64,000 nucleotides of DNA from Amborella trichopoda (GCF_000471905.2 NW_006499997.1:1336223-1400222), one strand, 5' to 3'. Shown: positions 43,270-55,636, numbered from the stretch's first letter. Made by a program: numbers and translations. Notes: generated by a model not told the origin, from the letters alone.

Positions 43270-43629
43270 TTGGCAAAACAAGTGTCTGAGAAGGATGCTA
43301 ATCTGGAGCAGTCAGGGGTAGTTCCTGAAGGCAAATTCCCTTCCGCTGTGGGTTCTCCTAGCAAGGGGAAGAGGGTGGTTCAAAAGGCGTCGTCCAGAGC
43401 CAAAGAGAAGAGGTCGGCTGCATCTTCTAGGTTTTCGACTAGGTTGGTTGCTAGAGGCCCAAAGTTGGTGACTAGAGAGCATAGTTTGAATGAAGATGAC
43501 TCGGTATCAGTTAACTCAGATGAAAGCTCAAACTTTTTGGAGATCACACGCGTGCTGGAACATCAAGTTTTTGGGCCTGATACTGAAGGTCCAGGTTCTT
43601 CGTCCAACCCTTTTTTATGCCTATTTTGA
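43270..43629 (+). pseudogene. ORF1-like C-terminal fragment of inner LINE
   Basis: 119-aa Lys/Ser-rich open frame (KGKRVVQKASSRAKEKRSAA...) ending 12 bp past the ATG of the endonuclease frame (43617), the overlap layout expected at the ORF1/ORF2 border. No CCHC knuckle is visible in this part. Confidence 0.5.
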
Positions 43630-44330
43630 ATTGGAATGTTATTAGCTTTAGGGGATGTGGGTAGGAAGAGGGATGTTCTCTTTTTGGTTTTAATTTTGCA
43701 AGAAACCAAGCTTTCCAGTCCTACTGTGTTTGGGGTTCGGGAAGTTTGGGGTTTTGGTTCAATGTGTTTTGATGGTATTGACTCGATTGGGGCATCAGGT
43801 GGGTGGTGGGTTTTGTGGAATCCCCAGATTCTACAAAGTTTTGAGATTCTTAAGGGTGATAGATGGTTAGTTGTACTTTTCAATGGCCTAGTGCCCAACG
43901 TTTCATGGGGGCTTTTGAATGTTTATGGACCGAATGTTGTGGCTCTCAAAGAAGATTTCTTAATGATTTGTTGAGTGTTTGATCTATATTTAATTTGCCT
44001 TTTAGTGTTGGGGGTATTTAAATTTGATCAAATGGCCCGAGGAGTCTTCCTCAGGTGGATGCATTATTCCTCCATGAGACTCTTCAATTCTTTTATTGGG
44101 AATCATAGACTGTTTGATATCCTTTGTTAGGTGCATCATATATGTGGACGAAAAATACTCTTGCAAACCTCATCATGACCAAGATTGATAGGTTTCTAGT
44201 CTCCAATGAGTATTTGGAATTTTTTCCTCTGGCTACTGTGCAAGTTTTGCCTAGATTGTCTTCTGACCATATGCCATTGTTAGTGAGTTCTAGTAATTCC
44301 TTGGGTGGCCCAAAGCCTTTTTGATTGGAG
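43617..44330 (+). pseudogene. APE-type endonuclease of inner LINE, frameshifted
   Basis: Starts MPILNWNVISFRGCG, then a stop/shift. LILQETKLSSPTVFGVREVW with the catalytic Glu lies at about 43693. GGWWVLWNP and WGLLNVYGPN follow, and after a deletion-prone zone TKIDRFLVSNEYLEFFPLAT and LPRLSSDHMPLL with the catalytic Asp-His pair (to about 44290). Catalytic residues survive, but the frame is broken at several places. Confidence 0.85.
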
Positions 44331-44929
44331 ATTGGATGGTTGGATGAAATAGGGGTTGTGGATCTTATTAGAGCAACCTGGGAAAATATTTTCACCTTTG
44401 GTTCATTAGACGTTTAGCTACACAAAAAATTACTTTATGTGAAGCATAAGCTGATTGGTTGGAAGAAGGAAAATAAGTACCAGTTAAAAGCAAAAATTGA
44501 TAATTTGTTGGAATAAATTAAGGGGATTGATCAAACTATGCAAAGTAAAGGAGTGATTTCTAAGTAAAGTGCTCTTGCTAGAGTAAAAAAAGTAAACTCT
44601 CTGAATGACCTCCGCAAGATTGAGGAAGTTTATTGGAGGCAAAGATCACAAGTTAAATGGCTCAAGGAATGTGATTTGAACACTAAGTTTTTTTCTTTCT
44701 ATTGCTGGCGCTCGGAGGAGGCAGAATGACATCTCTGGTCTATCTATCCAAGGGGTTGAGCAGAATGATAAAGATGGGGATGATCGGGCTGTCATTGAAC
44801 ACTTCTGTATAGCCTTCACATCAGAAGTGTGCTTTACCCCCAGAATGGATCGTATTCTATTTAAAGTCCTTCCTGTGGATGTGGCTGCTCAGTTAGTAGT
44901 GGACGTGACTATGGAGGAGCTGAAGGTTG

Positions 44930-46280
44930 CAATTTTTTCTCTGGTAGGGGATAAGGCACCAAGGTTGGATGGCTCCCCTATGTGTTTTTTTTATTGATCT
45001 AGTCCTATGCTCTCTAAGGATCTATTATGGATGGTGCATAGTGTTTTGATAAGGGGATAATTATTCAAGGGGTTCAACTCAACTTTTATCGCCCTTATCC
45101 CTAAAAATATGTTATTATGGAACTTTCAGATATCAAGCCTAGTAGTTTACTAACTAGTTTGTATAAAATTGTTGCTAAGATTTTGGCTATAAGGCATAAG
45201 AAGGTATTGATGTGTGTTATATCTGGACCTTAAGTAGCCTTTAACCAAAATAGGCTGATAACTGATAGTGTGCTAGTGGCTCAAGAATGTATCCATTCTA
45301 AAGTTGAAAGTAAAGAACCAGGTGTTGTGATCAAATTGGATATGGAAGAAGCCTATGATAGGGTTGAATGGAGCATTCTGTTAGAAGTTTTGAAGAGAAT
45401 AGGGTTTGAGGAGAAATGGTGTAACTGGATTTATGGTTGTTTATCCTCTGCATATTTCTCGGTGCTTATCGATGGGTGCTTGAAAGGATTTTTCAAAACC
45501 TCTAGTGGTCTTTGTCAGGGAGATCCTTTTTCACCTTTTCTCTTCACCATCTATGCGGAGTGTTTTAGTCTTATGATAACTAACGTGGTGAATAGAGCCA
45601 ATTTCTCAGGCTTTCCTATTAGTCAAGAAGGAGTATTTACTGAGGCTAAGAAGGAGTATATTGAAACTATTAATAAGTTTTTAAAGTGGCATGAAATGAC
45701 TGTGGCGCTAAAAGTTAATATTACAAAAACATCTTTGGTTGGAGTCAATTGTAGTGTGGAAATGGTTGAGGATATGACTCTAACTCTTGGATGTAAAGTT
45801 GATAACTTTCCCATTACTTATCTTGGGCTGCCAATTTCTGATATTAGAATTCCCATCTCAGTTTGGGATAAAGTGATTCAGCGTGCTCAAGTAAAGTTGG
45901 TTTTATGGAAGCCCAAGTATCTATCTCTTGGGGGAAGAGTGACTTTGTTGAGATCTTACATGGAAAATTTACCTATCTATCAAATGTTCCTCTTGAAAAT
46001 GCCAATGTGTGTGGTCAAGAAAATCAAGAGCATGATGCATAATTTCTTATGGGGTTATTTTGGGGAGGATAAAAAATACCACTTGTTAAGTTGGGATAGG
46101 GTATGTACTCCTAAATGTGAAGGAGGCTTCGGCATTCGAAAAATGTCTTTGATGAATAAGGCTTTATTAGCTAAGTGGTGGTGGCATAGTTTGTTTTTTA
46201 AAGATCAACTATGGTGTAAGGTAGGTACTTATAGCCAAATATGGTGTCAATGGCTTTGGAGTTTGGATTGGAGGGGGTAG
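44930..46280 (+). pseudogene. Reverse transcriptase of inner LINE lacking the (F/Y)ADD box
   Basis: Begins with the decayed APxLDGSPMCFF (GPDGFP block), FNSTFIALIPK and AFNQNRLITDS. From 45270 a 336-aa frame, the longest in the window, reads VVIKLDMEEAYDRVEW (motif A Asp), GLCQGDPFSPFLFTIYAECF, ITYLGLPIS, LWKPKYLSLGGRVTLLRSYM, HNFLWGYFGEDKKYHLLSWD and NKALLAKWWW. Between NFSGFPISQEG and AKKEYIETINKFLKW about 15 residues are missing, exactly where SHLQ(F/Y)ADDTLIF should be, so catalysis is impossible. The deletion keeps the frame. Confidence 0.88.
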
Positions 46281-46675
46281 GAGAAGTAAATCAAGGTCGG
46301 TTGTTTGGAGAGACATCTTTTTATGTAAAGCGTATAGTCATAGAGATATCTGATGGTGTGTGGGGAGTGGATCTCAAGTTTCCTTTTGACATCAGAAATG
46401 GTTAGGTAACTGTCCATTGTTCTCTGATTTATATGCCAAAGTTTCTAATTCTGATACTTTAATAAGTGAAACCTACCAGTTTGTAAGGGAGCAAGTGGTA
46501 CGGAGTATTCAGTTTCTATATAACGGCGTTCATGAGAACATTATGGTGCAATTTACATTGTTGTTATCGCAGTTGCAAGAAGTTGTGTTTTCGTGTAGTA
46601 TTGAGGATGAGATGGTATGGGAGCATAAATAGGATGGATTATTCTCGGTGAAAGCGATGTATTCTCTTATGTTCC

Positions 46676-47580
46676 ATGAAAGTTGTGTTTTCATATAGTA
46701 TTTGGTTGGCTGGGCAAAATAAAGTTTTGACCATAGATAATCTCATCAAGAGAGGTAAGGTTTTGCCCAATGTGTGCTTGATGTGTAAAGAAGATGGTGA
46801 ATCTGTTTCACATCTTTTTGTTCATTGCCGCTATGCTTCAAAAATTTGGGAATTCTTTTTTTTGTGTTAGGATTCAGGGTGGCTTTACCTCAGGATATAC
46901 TGGGGTGTTTCCTACCTTATCAAAGTTGGGGTCTATTTTGTGGCAAATTGTTAGAGGAGCAGTGTGTTGGGAGATATGGAAGGAGCGTAATCGACGTACC
47001 TTTGAAGGGTCTGCCCTCTCGTATGATTGTCTCCTTCAGCATATATTTCATATGACTTGGAGTTGGCTTTCTGTCACTAATGAAGGTAGGGGTTTCACTG
47101 AGATTGATATGTGTTTAAACTTAATAAACCTTGCTTTCTTTAATGTGGTAAGACAAGACTTGTTGGTCGATGGTCACCTCCTATTCAAGGGTTCTTAAAG
47201 TTAAGCTTTGATGGTAGTTCCCTCGGTAATCCGGGAGAAGCCGGTATTTGAGTAGTGAGAGACTGGACATGAATAATTATTCTCGACTTATGCTGGAGCT
47301 ATTGGATATGCAACTGCTAATCTCGCAGAGTTCACAGCGTTGCTCAGAGGACTATTGTTCATTAAATCTATGAACTTGGGGAACTTCATCATGGAGGAAG
47401 GTGTTTAAATGTGAAAAGATGGTGTAACAAGGAACAAAGAATTCCTTGGATGCTTTGGTCAATTTGGGGTCAAGTGATGGATTTGGCGGGGGTACTGTCG
47501 ATATCGTTCCATCATGTGTTTAGGGAGTGGAATGTGGTGTTTCGCTTGAGTCTGTCTCTATTCTACATGATGTAATTCTT
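46676..47580 (+). pseudogene. zf-RVT and RNase H region of inner LINE
   Basis: NLIKRGKVLPNVCLMCKEDG then ESVSHLFVHCRYASKIWEFF, a CxxC...HxxxxC zinc ribbon. CWEIWKERNRRTFEG follows at about 46970. From 47195 LSFDGSSLGNPGEAGI, a TGA, then VVRDW is the start of RNase H with its first catalytic Asp. The remainder is frameshifted. Typical C-terminal order of plant L1 ORF2. Confidence 0.82.
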
Positions 47581-47642
47581 GAATGATGTAATTCTAGTCT
47601 TTATTTGGCAATAAAATTTGATAATTTCAGTCAAAAAAAAAT

Positions 47643-50435
47643 AGTCACTTTGGAATGATTTCCACCACCATTTGGCTAACAAAACTTTATTTGACCAACT
47701 TCAATCTTCTACTACCAAGGCTACCTTTCCTTTTGGGACTGCACACTTTATCTCATCTCATCAAGTGGTATTTTTTCCCATTGTCATCTGAACCCCACAA
47801 AATTTTTCTCATCATCCGTTCAATTTCTTTGGCAATAGGGTCAAGCATATGTAACAAAGACAACTACAAAATAGGTAGTTTGGCCAAACATTATTTAATC
47901 AAAATAATGTGTCCTCCCCGAGTTAAATATTTAGACTTCCATAAATCCAACTTTGCTTAAAACCTCTTCAAAACCTGGTCCCACACAGATCTAAGAAGTT
48001 TGGAATTTGAGATAGGTAGCCCTAACTACTACATAGGAAATTCTTCAACCCCCACAACCCAATAGAGTGGCTAACAACCTAGGAAGATCACTAGGGTATT
48101 TAATTCTTATTAATGATTTTTTTAGCAAAATTAACTTTGAACCCCACAACCATCTCACAATATATCAAAATCTCCTAATATTTTAAGAATTTGATTCACT
48201 TATGCATTGCAAAAGATCAAGGTGTCATTGACATATTGAAGATGAGAGATATATAGTGCATTGGGTGATACCTTGAAGCCATAGAACCTTGCCCTTCCCT
48301 CTATACTTTGCAGCATTAAACTAAATCCTTTAGCCACAATTGTAAATAAAAAAAGGGGAAGAGGATCATCATGTATAATTCTTCTAGATGCTTTAAAAAT
48401 CATTTTGGGATGCCATCGGTCAGCACCGAGAAATAGGCACAAGATAAACACCCTCTAATCCATCCTCCCATTTCTCCCCAAATCTCTTGGAAGACTTCCA
48501 CTCAATCATAATCTTTCTCCATAACAATACTCCTAGAACCCCACTTTTAAATTGAGAGTGGATACACTCTTGAGCTATAATGACACTATTTATAATGAGC
48601 CTATTATGTATAAAAACTGATTGCAGATTCGAAATAATGAAAGACAACACAATCTTAATCTTTTTAGCCAGTATTTTAGAAATGATTATGTATTGGCAAG
48701 TAACTAAGCCTATGCGGCGAATGTCATTAAGGCCTTAGATTGGAGATCTTTTAGGAACTAAAGCAATATAAGTTGAATTAATTTCTTTGTTCACTGTACC
48801 TCTCTCCATGAATTCTTCAATCATAATCATCAACTCATTCTTCACTAAGCTTCAGAATTTTTGGAGGAAGACCAAGGGAAAACCATCTGACCCTAGGTTT
48901 TGTCTACATTAAAGAAAATACGACCCTTTTGAATTCTTCTTCTGTAATCCTCTTTCCTAAGTCCTTCGCCATCTGCACAGGTAGCTTTTCTAAAGGGAAC
49001 TTCATCAATTTTTATTCCAGAACGTCTTCACATGAAAAACCCCTTTGAAAGTGGTTAACAATACCTTTCTCCCATCCATCTAGGTCATTTTTAGCAACTC
49101 TATCAAGAAAAATACTCGATATATCATTCTAATGGCTTCTTGTACTTGCAATCAAATGAAAGAATTTTGTAAATTTGTAATTGAGTGAAAAAGTTTTGTA
49201 TTTAGATCACCTTCTTTAAGCTACTTAACCGTGGAACATTGTTTCCCATATATCTCCTCTAATCTCACAAGGTCATGCTGAGAAGTAATCAATTGGGGAT
49301 ATCTCCATTAGCACTTCTTCAGTCGAAACACCCAAATCTTATACCTCTTGGTCCAATGCATGCATTATGCACAAGCCTTCAATTTGACTTTTAATATGAT
49401 ACCTCTTCTCTTTCTTCCAAGCAATAAGCTTATGTTTAATGTTTCAAAGCTTTTTATACAATCAAAATCCACTCTGCCCATGAACAACAATATTAGCCCA
49501 AGTTTGTTTAGTGATTTCCACATTTAAGTCGTCTAGCCAATCAATAGCCATCTATCCTAAATGGCTTTGGCCCCTTGTTATTCTCTCTAGTTTGGAAACA
49601 AATTGAGCCATGGTCTGAAGATAATCTTTGCATAACATTAGTATAGCATATTGGGAAAACCTCTTCCCAGTCACTTGAAATTAAGAAACGGTCTAATTTA
49701 CTCATCAACAATTCAAATTTTCTTAGACCAATTCAAACTATTCTTAGACCAATAGGATTGGGGGCCATTCAACTACAAATTAAGGAGTCAATTTTGCGAA
49801 ATGAAATCATTGAACAAATGCATAGAAAAATTACATGGTGAATTTATAGATGATTCATTAGGCCATTTAACTAAATTGCAATATCCTCCCATACAACAAG
49901 CCAAATTAAACTCCACAACAATATTAGAGATTTCTTATAAAAAATGGGACCCTTTAGAGCACTAACATTAGGACAATATATATTGAGCAAAACCCATCTA
50001 AAAGAGAAAAAAGGACCCTAAAAAATGATTGCAACTGCTGTGTACCTTACAACAATATCGACACTTTTCAATACTGAGGTGTCCCAGATCATCCATAAAC
50101 CCCAAGACGCCCCACACTCATCCCCTCCACAAAAACCGACAAAGCCAGAGCCCCAAATCTATCTAATGTCCTTAACAATTGGGCTTGGGAGCTTAGTTTC
50201 TCGCAACATAACAACAACTAGTATGTATTTCTTCACAAGCAGCAAAATCCTTCTTTTTACGACTCTCTTCCAAACCCCCAATGTTCCAACTAATAATCTC
50301 CATAAATCCCAAGGTTGATCTGTGCCTAGCGAAAGCCTCATCTTGGGTAGACATAGAACTTTGTGGAATTTGTAAAATAGAAAAACGATTACCACAAAAA
50401 GGAAACATTTTCCAAATTTTTGTGCATTCACTACT
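47643..50435 (-). pseudogene. Outer LINE (minus strand), 5' half: endonuclease and reverse transcriptase remnants
   Basis: On the minus strand from about 50320: MEIISWNIGGLEESRKK and ETKLPSPIVKDIR (endonuclease start with catalytic Glu), then decayed endonuclease. RT blocks follow: IHNRLIINSVIIAQECIHSQ (48650-48420), HDDPLPLFLFTIVAKGFSLM (QGDP decayed to HDDP), YISHLQYVNDTLIFCNA (YADD decayed to YVND, about 48225), and WKSKYL, WGSDDNGKKYHLIRWDKVC near 47,960-47,700. Inactive. Confidence 0.85.
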
Positions 50436-51292
50436 TATGAAATGTTCTGCAAAGTTTGTAACAATAATCTTCTTCTTCTTCTTTTTTTTTCATGGGTCAG
50501 TTAGTAATGAGACTGCGAGATGTGAGGCCAAAACTCCTCTTCTTATCTGTGTCAATATGCAAAATGCGTTTGTGCGCATGTTTATCTGTAGACAAATTCA
50601 AGGTATTTAATATTGCCAAAAGATTCTATGATCTCGAAATTCACTCTTTGGGATCAAATCCTGTCTAAAAGCAGTTTTAGATCCTAATTGAGGGAAACAC
50701 AATCAAATAAACATATACACTTTGTAAATGTCTAAAGATAACAATGTCCCTATTTTTAAAAGGAACTGTATACAATGAGACCATATACCTTTAGTACAAG
50801 GTAGTCACAATTACTTACAACCATCCGATCAGAAATTTGAGAGTTTAGATGTATCACAAAGTTCGAAAAATTTTCTTTTGAAGTTTGAGCTCGGTCAATG
50901 GAATAAATGCAGCCACCCACTTTTATATCCAATGGTCAAGATTAATTGTGACTACCTTATACCAAAGGTAAATGGTCTTATTATATACTTTTCTTTTTAG
51001 AAAAGATATTCCTGTTTTGATAATTGGATTTAAGCATTTTGGAACTCAAAATTTGTTCTCTTTGTCAAGAACCTCTTCTGTAATTCTAACGTGGAACTCA
51101 AAATTTTGCTTTAGAAAAAAACGCGATAGTTTTTAATACAACAATTTTTAATTGTGCCATCTCACATACATAGAATGCTTTAACATCAACTCTAGACTGA
51201 TGTTGAAAGATGCATGCACTTATTTCCTTTCATTGCTGAGCAAGGTTTTTGGATATTTTCATGCTTTTTTTTATTCAATTAAAAGGACAATT
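50436..51292. other. Intergenic, nothing recognised
   Basis: AT-rich sequence with a T run at about 50482. No coding similarity or repeat structure seen. Confidence 0.6.
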
Positions 51293-51658
51293 ATAGATAC
51301 CCCTAATTTGTACTTTCTAGGCCTTACCTCCCTCCCAAAAAACACTTCTTAAATCACACTCTTAACTTCAACATCGTTTCTTCTTGCATTCACACTCCCA
51401 AGTAAAAAATGATGTTTTTGGAATAAAGTACCCCCATTTAAACTCATGTTTCTTTCCCAAACTATGTCAACATGTATAGATACCCCTAATTTGTACTTTC
51501 TAGGCCTTACGTCCCTCCCAAAAAACACTTCTTAAATCACACTCTTAACTTCAACATCGTTTCTTCTTGCATTCACACTCCCAAGTAAAAAATGATGTTT
51601 TTGGAATAAAGTACCCCCATTTAAACTCATGTTTCTTTCCCAAACTATGTCAACATGT
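51293..51658. repeat. Near-perfect 183-bp tandem duplication
   Basis: Copies 51293-51475 and 51476-51658 both begin atagatacccctaatttgta and end actatgtcaacatgt. The only difference I see is cttacctcc against cttacgtcc. Either a very recent duplication or an assembly artefact. Confidence 0.93.
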
Positions 51659-51948
51659 ACCTATCCGGCACAAAAAATGGTCAAACCGGCTTCTTATCTT
51701 CAAAATGTGCTGGCCTAGTACAAAATGTATCGGACCAGCTTCTGACAAAATGTGCTAGTTCGACACAAAAAATATTTTGGATTGACTGGTATTAAAATTG
51801 TGCTGGTTCAGCTCAAAATGAGCCAGACTGGCTTATATATCCAAGTTGTGCTAGTCTGGAACATTTTCTATTGGACTGGCTGAGAGAGAAAGTGGGAGCA
51901 TAAAAGAAAAAGAGAAGTGTGGCTTAAATTTGATAAAACTTGAAAACT

Positions 51949-52002
<54 letters not shown>

Positions 52003-52239
52003 AGAACGAACCGATACATATGAAACCCATTTCACATTTCATTTACTCAACAACATACACACACGAATAAAGAATAAAATACTAAAATACCCTTGAGGTT
52101 AAAGAGAAAGAATAAATAAGTGTGATGCAAATAAAAAAAATATTTTTTTATATGGGCTATGTTTTTTTAGGACCTACGTGAGTGTGGCATTAGTTTTAGT
52201 AGATGGTTAAGGATTAGGATGATTAGATTAGTTAGGATG
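51659..52239. other. Degenerate ~40-bp repeats and a GA microsatellite
   Basis: 51670-51860 has four to five loose copies of a unit like ccggcttctgacaaaatgtg/gtgctagtctggaac. 51951-52000 is (GA)n, about 45 bp. An open frame over the GA run (Ser/Leu repeats) is not a gene. Confidence 0.75.
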
Positions 52240-53220
52240 TGTTGGCCCAAATACAATAGATCTTTAAGATTTTCATAAGTAAATAGAGCTATATCAACAT
52301 GCAAGTTGGGTTTTGAATTCAATCAGAAATATCCACAAACATATGGCATGCAATTCTTATCAAAATACCCACAAAAAGCTGTCGTAAATTCTTTGGAACT
52401 CAGGAGGTTATACAAATATCACTAACTTTGTAATCCACTAAAGAATCTTAACCAAAAATCAATTGCAACTATTGATAAGCTTTTCTAAGCAATCCCAATA
52501 GAATTTCTAGCAAGCATGCACTCATCAAAAACCTATTATAAACCATTCCAACAATATAAGATAATGCCCAATACCTTTTCCCTTGCTCATACAATATTTT
52601 TCAACCTTTTTATAGTATTTCTAGATGCAAAAGATGAAGAAAAAAGTTGGAACAAACTCACCAAATTCGTATAAATTTGTAGGCACAGTTTGATAGCTTT
52701 TCTAGGGAGAGAATGTGGCTGAAAATGAGTTTTTCAGCAATATATAGCACAAAATAGAACACAAGTTTCCTGCAAAATAGTTGTTAGCAAATAATCTAGA
52801 GAGAGAAAGTTTCTTTGAGATGCAACACGGTGATGGAATTGATCATGTGATACTAGAGAGCTCTCATAGAGATGAAAGACACATCCCTTACACCCAGCTC
52901 ATAAGGAAGCATAAGAGACAGAAAGAGGTTTAATGGAAAGAAAAAGAGCTCATGCTTGGTACTTCAGCCTCCCAAAACTATTTCTATAAATATAGTTATC
53001 AAAAAGGGAAAAATAGAGAGACACATAGAGAGAAAAATGATAAGTGTTGCATTTCAATAGCTACTTGTCCCTCTCTTCACATGTGCTTTTCTAATTCTTT
53101 ATATAAAGCATTAGCTTAAGTTAAAATATATTTTAAGTAGGGAAGAAAAGAAAATAAATAAATAAGTTTTTTTTTGGGCCTTTATTTTGTAAATATTTGG
53201 AAATACAATTTTCCCTAACA
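52240..53220 (-). mobile_element. LTR (about 981 bp), probable 3' LTR of a minus-strand Copia-like element
   Basis: On the minus strand it starts TGTTAGGGAAAATTG and ends TTGGGCCAACA, i.e. TG...CA with short inverted ends TGTT/AACA. The polypurine tract caagtgggggaa lies directly in front. A TATA-like tatatttata lies within. Flanks do not form a 5-bp duplication, as expected if the internal region, not target DNA, lies on the 53221 side. I did not find the partner LTR. Confidence 0.65.
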
Positions 53221-53232
53221 TTCCCCCACTTG
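53221..53232 (-). other. Polypurine tract next to LTR
   Basis: Minus strand caagtgggggaa immediately before TGTTAGGG, the normal plus-strand primer position of an LTR retrotransposon. Confidence 0.7.
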
Positions 53233-55100
53233 TTTCAAAATATTTATAAACCATCATACAAACTTTTAGTAGCTACATAGAAGTTGCTTGAGCTGTATAT
53301 CCTCAAACAACAAATCCATCCACACATATGATCCATCCACTCAATGGTATCAACCGCACACATTCCCACGCTCATCAATTGTCGTGACATATTACGTGAC
53401 CACCAACCATATCATCAACTTCACCTACATGCTTTTAGATTAGTGGACTTTTTTTCTCTCGCGAGTGTCCTCTGAAAAGCATTGGCCACTCACACCGTGA
53501 TACATACATCATCAAAAGGAATCTCTGTCACTTGAAAAATGTGAATAACCATCAATACAACAAATCATGCATTGATCCCATAAGGATCGTCAAACTGTCC
53601 AAACTAGCCATCGTAAAGTAAAAACGGTGTCTATAAGACATACCAACTGGAGGTCATGCTCAGCGAGTCATGCCAAATACAATTGTTCAGTTTGGCCATC
53701 ACAATGAGGATAATAGAGTCAAAAGACTGCTAGTCGGAGGTCATGTTCAACTATCCAAACATCCAAGCTAGCCATCATAGTTCAAAAACACATAGTCAAA
53801 AGACTACTAGATGGAGGTCATGCTCAATAATTCATGCCAAGTATAACTGCCCAGTCTAGTCTCTGTTTGAACACATTTTTTGGCACATTGGTTCTCAATG
53901 CCGAATAAAAGAGAAGCTGGTCAATAAAACCCTACTAACAGTAGAATTTTCGATAGTCTCAGAATTTCCCAAAAATAGTTTAAAATCTTCCTATGGACTA
54001 CAAAAGGCCACCTACCAAGTTTCATTGCGATCTGACATGTCTAAGGCAGTGTAGACAGAGAAATAATTTCAAAAAAAATAGTCTCTAGCATTCTGAAATG
54101 GACCCCGTAACTAGAACTCTATTTTTGGTACGTCAAATTGCTATGGGACCATCGTCAGTAAATCCAGCATGGTCGAAAACCCTTAGGGGTCAAGTTTCGG
54201 CTTAAACGGATGTTCTAAGACAAAGTTATGGGCGAAACATTAAAAAGGGTAGGCCTCACGCTATTCCCATGCGATCTTCCTTCACCAATCTCCATTAAAG
54301 AGATTGGTTTGCACAGTCACGAGCAGCAACTTTGAAGACTTGTATCTCACTCGTTTGAGTCGGATCGTGCTCAAATTTAACGAGCGTGTTCGTCTCGTCA
54401 AGACGAGTGTTTTGATATGTGGCACACCCCATGACGATGCCCGAGCAAGGAGAAAAGCTAGAGAGAAGATGATGATTCACAGCAAAAGTTGTAGAAAATT
54501 CAACAGCAACACGTATCGCTCGAGCAGTCGAATCACTGTGCTAGCAAAATGGATCGATGTGAAACCAGTTCCATTGCATGCGTAAGGTCAGAGGTTACCT
54601 CTAGGCGGAACCTCGCATGTGATGAAAGGTCGGTTTTCACACGCGAAGCCGATAAGTTTGCGGCAGATTTTTTCCATCGAAATTTAAGATTCTAGCAAAA
54701 ACCCCAAGACGACGAAATCTTCATTCGGGCACGAAATCGAGCTGTGTTTGTTGCAACGCGATCGTGACGGTATGCTCAGTACAAATCAGCGAATAAATCA
54801 AAGAAAAACATCAAGAAACAAGCACACTATCGATCAGAAGTTTTCAAGATTCATAAAAATTTAAAGTCGCATGATTGTGGTCTAAAAACGCGATCCGTAG
54901 CTCGAAGTTAGTATCAAATCGATAGTTATGTCGAGCCCAATGAGAAAGTAATCATCTTTCGGCCAAATGGGCATCGGAAGAACCCCGAATCATCCTTGGA
55001 AGACCACACATGTTCTAGGGCAGCAGTCATGGCTGTTTTGGAGTTTCATTTATAGTTGGGCAAGGGCATCATTTTGTGCCTATTTTTAGATTTTTTTTTT
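53233..55100. other. Non-coding internal or flanking DNA
   Basis: No gag or pol similarity in any frame. It contains recurring phrases such as ggaggtcatgctca/gaggtcatgttcaa with tcatgccaa (about 53650-53850). It is probably the internal region of the minus-strand element and/or the start of the Gypsy LTR; I cannot draw the border. Confidence 0.45.
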
Positions 55101-55615
55101 ATTCAATTAAATTGTAATTATCATCAATTAGGCTAGATTTTAGACATCTACCCATGTTTCAGCCCAATTTTGTAAATAGATGCTAAACCTAATTGTAAAA
55201 GGATCCCCTCAATTTTCAATCTCATGAATAAAATTTGAGAGTTTAACATTGAAATTTTGGGCACATCTTGGAGAGAGAGAGATAGAGGAGAGAGAAAAAA
55301 AAGTTTAGTACCCTTTGGTGAAGAAACAGGAGAGTACATGTCAAAGGAGGCGATTCCGAACCAGTTTTAGGACTGAGGGGCTTTTCGACGTGATCTAAGA
55401 GGGCCCCCATGCTAGTCAGCCTGAATGAGCCACAAACCCAGGTTAGATGTGTCCCACCTCACATTAAAATTTCTCCCTTATCCATTGGTATACCTGCCCT
55501 TATTTTGTAACAAGGTTTCCGAGAGAGTGATCTCAAGTCCCGTGTTCCCCTGAAACCCGAGACACATGCCATCAGGTCATCCCGACCTGAAGGGCGAGCT
55601 CGAGGCACCTTACCA
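55100..55615 (+). mobile_element. 3' part of 5' LTR of the Tat-like Gypsy element
   Basis: Inferred from the primer-binding-like site that follows. A polyadenylation-type signal gaataaaat lies at about 55227, followed by a GC-richer stretch ending ggcaccttacca. The left limit of the LTR is not determined. Confidence 0.5.
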
Positions 55616-55618
55616 GCT

Positions 55619-55636
55619 TAGCGACTCCACTGGGGG
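55619..55636 (+). other. Primer-binding-like site of the Gypsy element
   Basis: tagcgactccactggggg closely resembles the TGGCGACTCCACTGGGGA-type primer site I recall from Tat/Ogre-lineage plant Gypsy elements; the first base positions have diverged. It lies 3 bp after the presumed LTR end (CA at 55614-55615). Confidence 0.65.

Larger units (their letters stand above)
43020..47641 (+). mobile_element. Inner LINE (plus strand) inserted in the outer LINE
   Basis: Order on the + strand: ORF1-like end (43270-43629), endonuclease (43617-44330), reverse transcriptase (44930-46280), zf-RVT (46676-46870), linker WEIWKERNRRTFEG (about 46970-47010), RNase H (47195-47580), poly-A of nine (47632-47641). 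On both sides the minus-strand LINE continues (minus WKSFQSD at 47643-47670, minus SHLWKG at 42900), which shows nesting. The 5' boundary is placed only to about 20 bp, and no target duplication was convincing. Confidence 0.82.

Noticed and set aside
43020-47660. Target duplication around the inner LINE
   Set aside because: Sequence after the poly-A (tagtcactttggaatg) has only a weak resemblance to the left flank (ccactactggttgaat); not enough to claim.
54304-54585. 93-aa plus-strand open frame with a basic tail
   Set aside because: No domain, in a region attributed to LTR-element DNA; no support beyond length.
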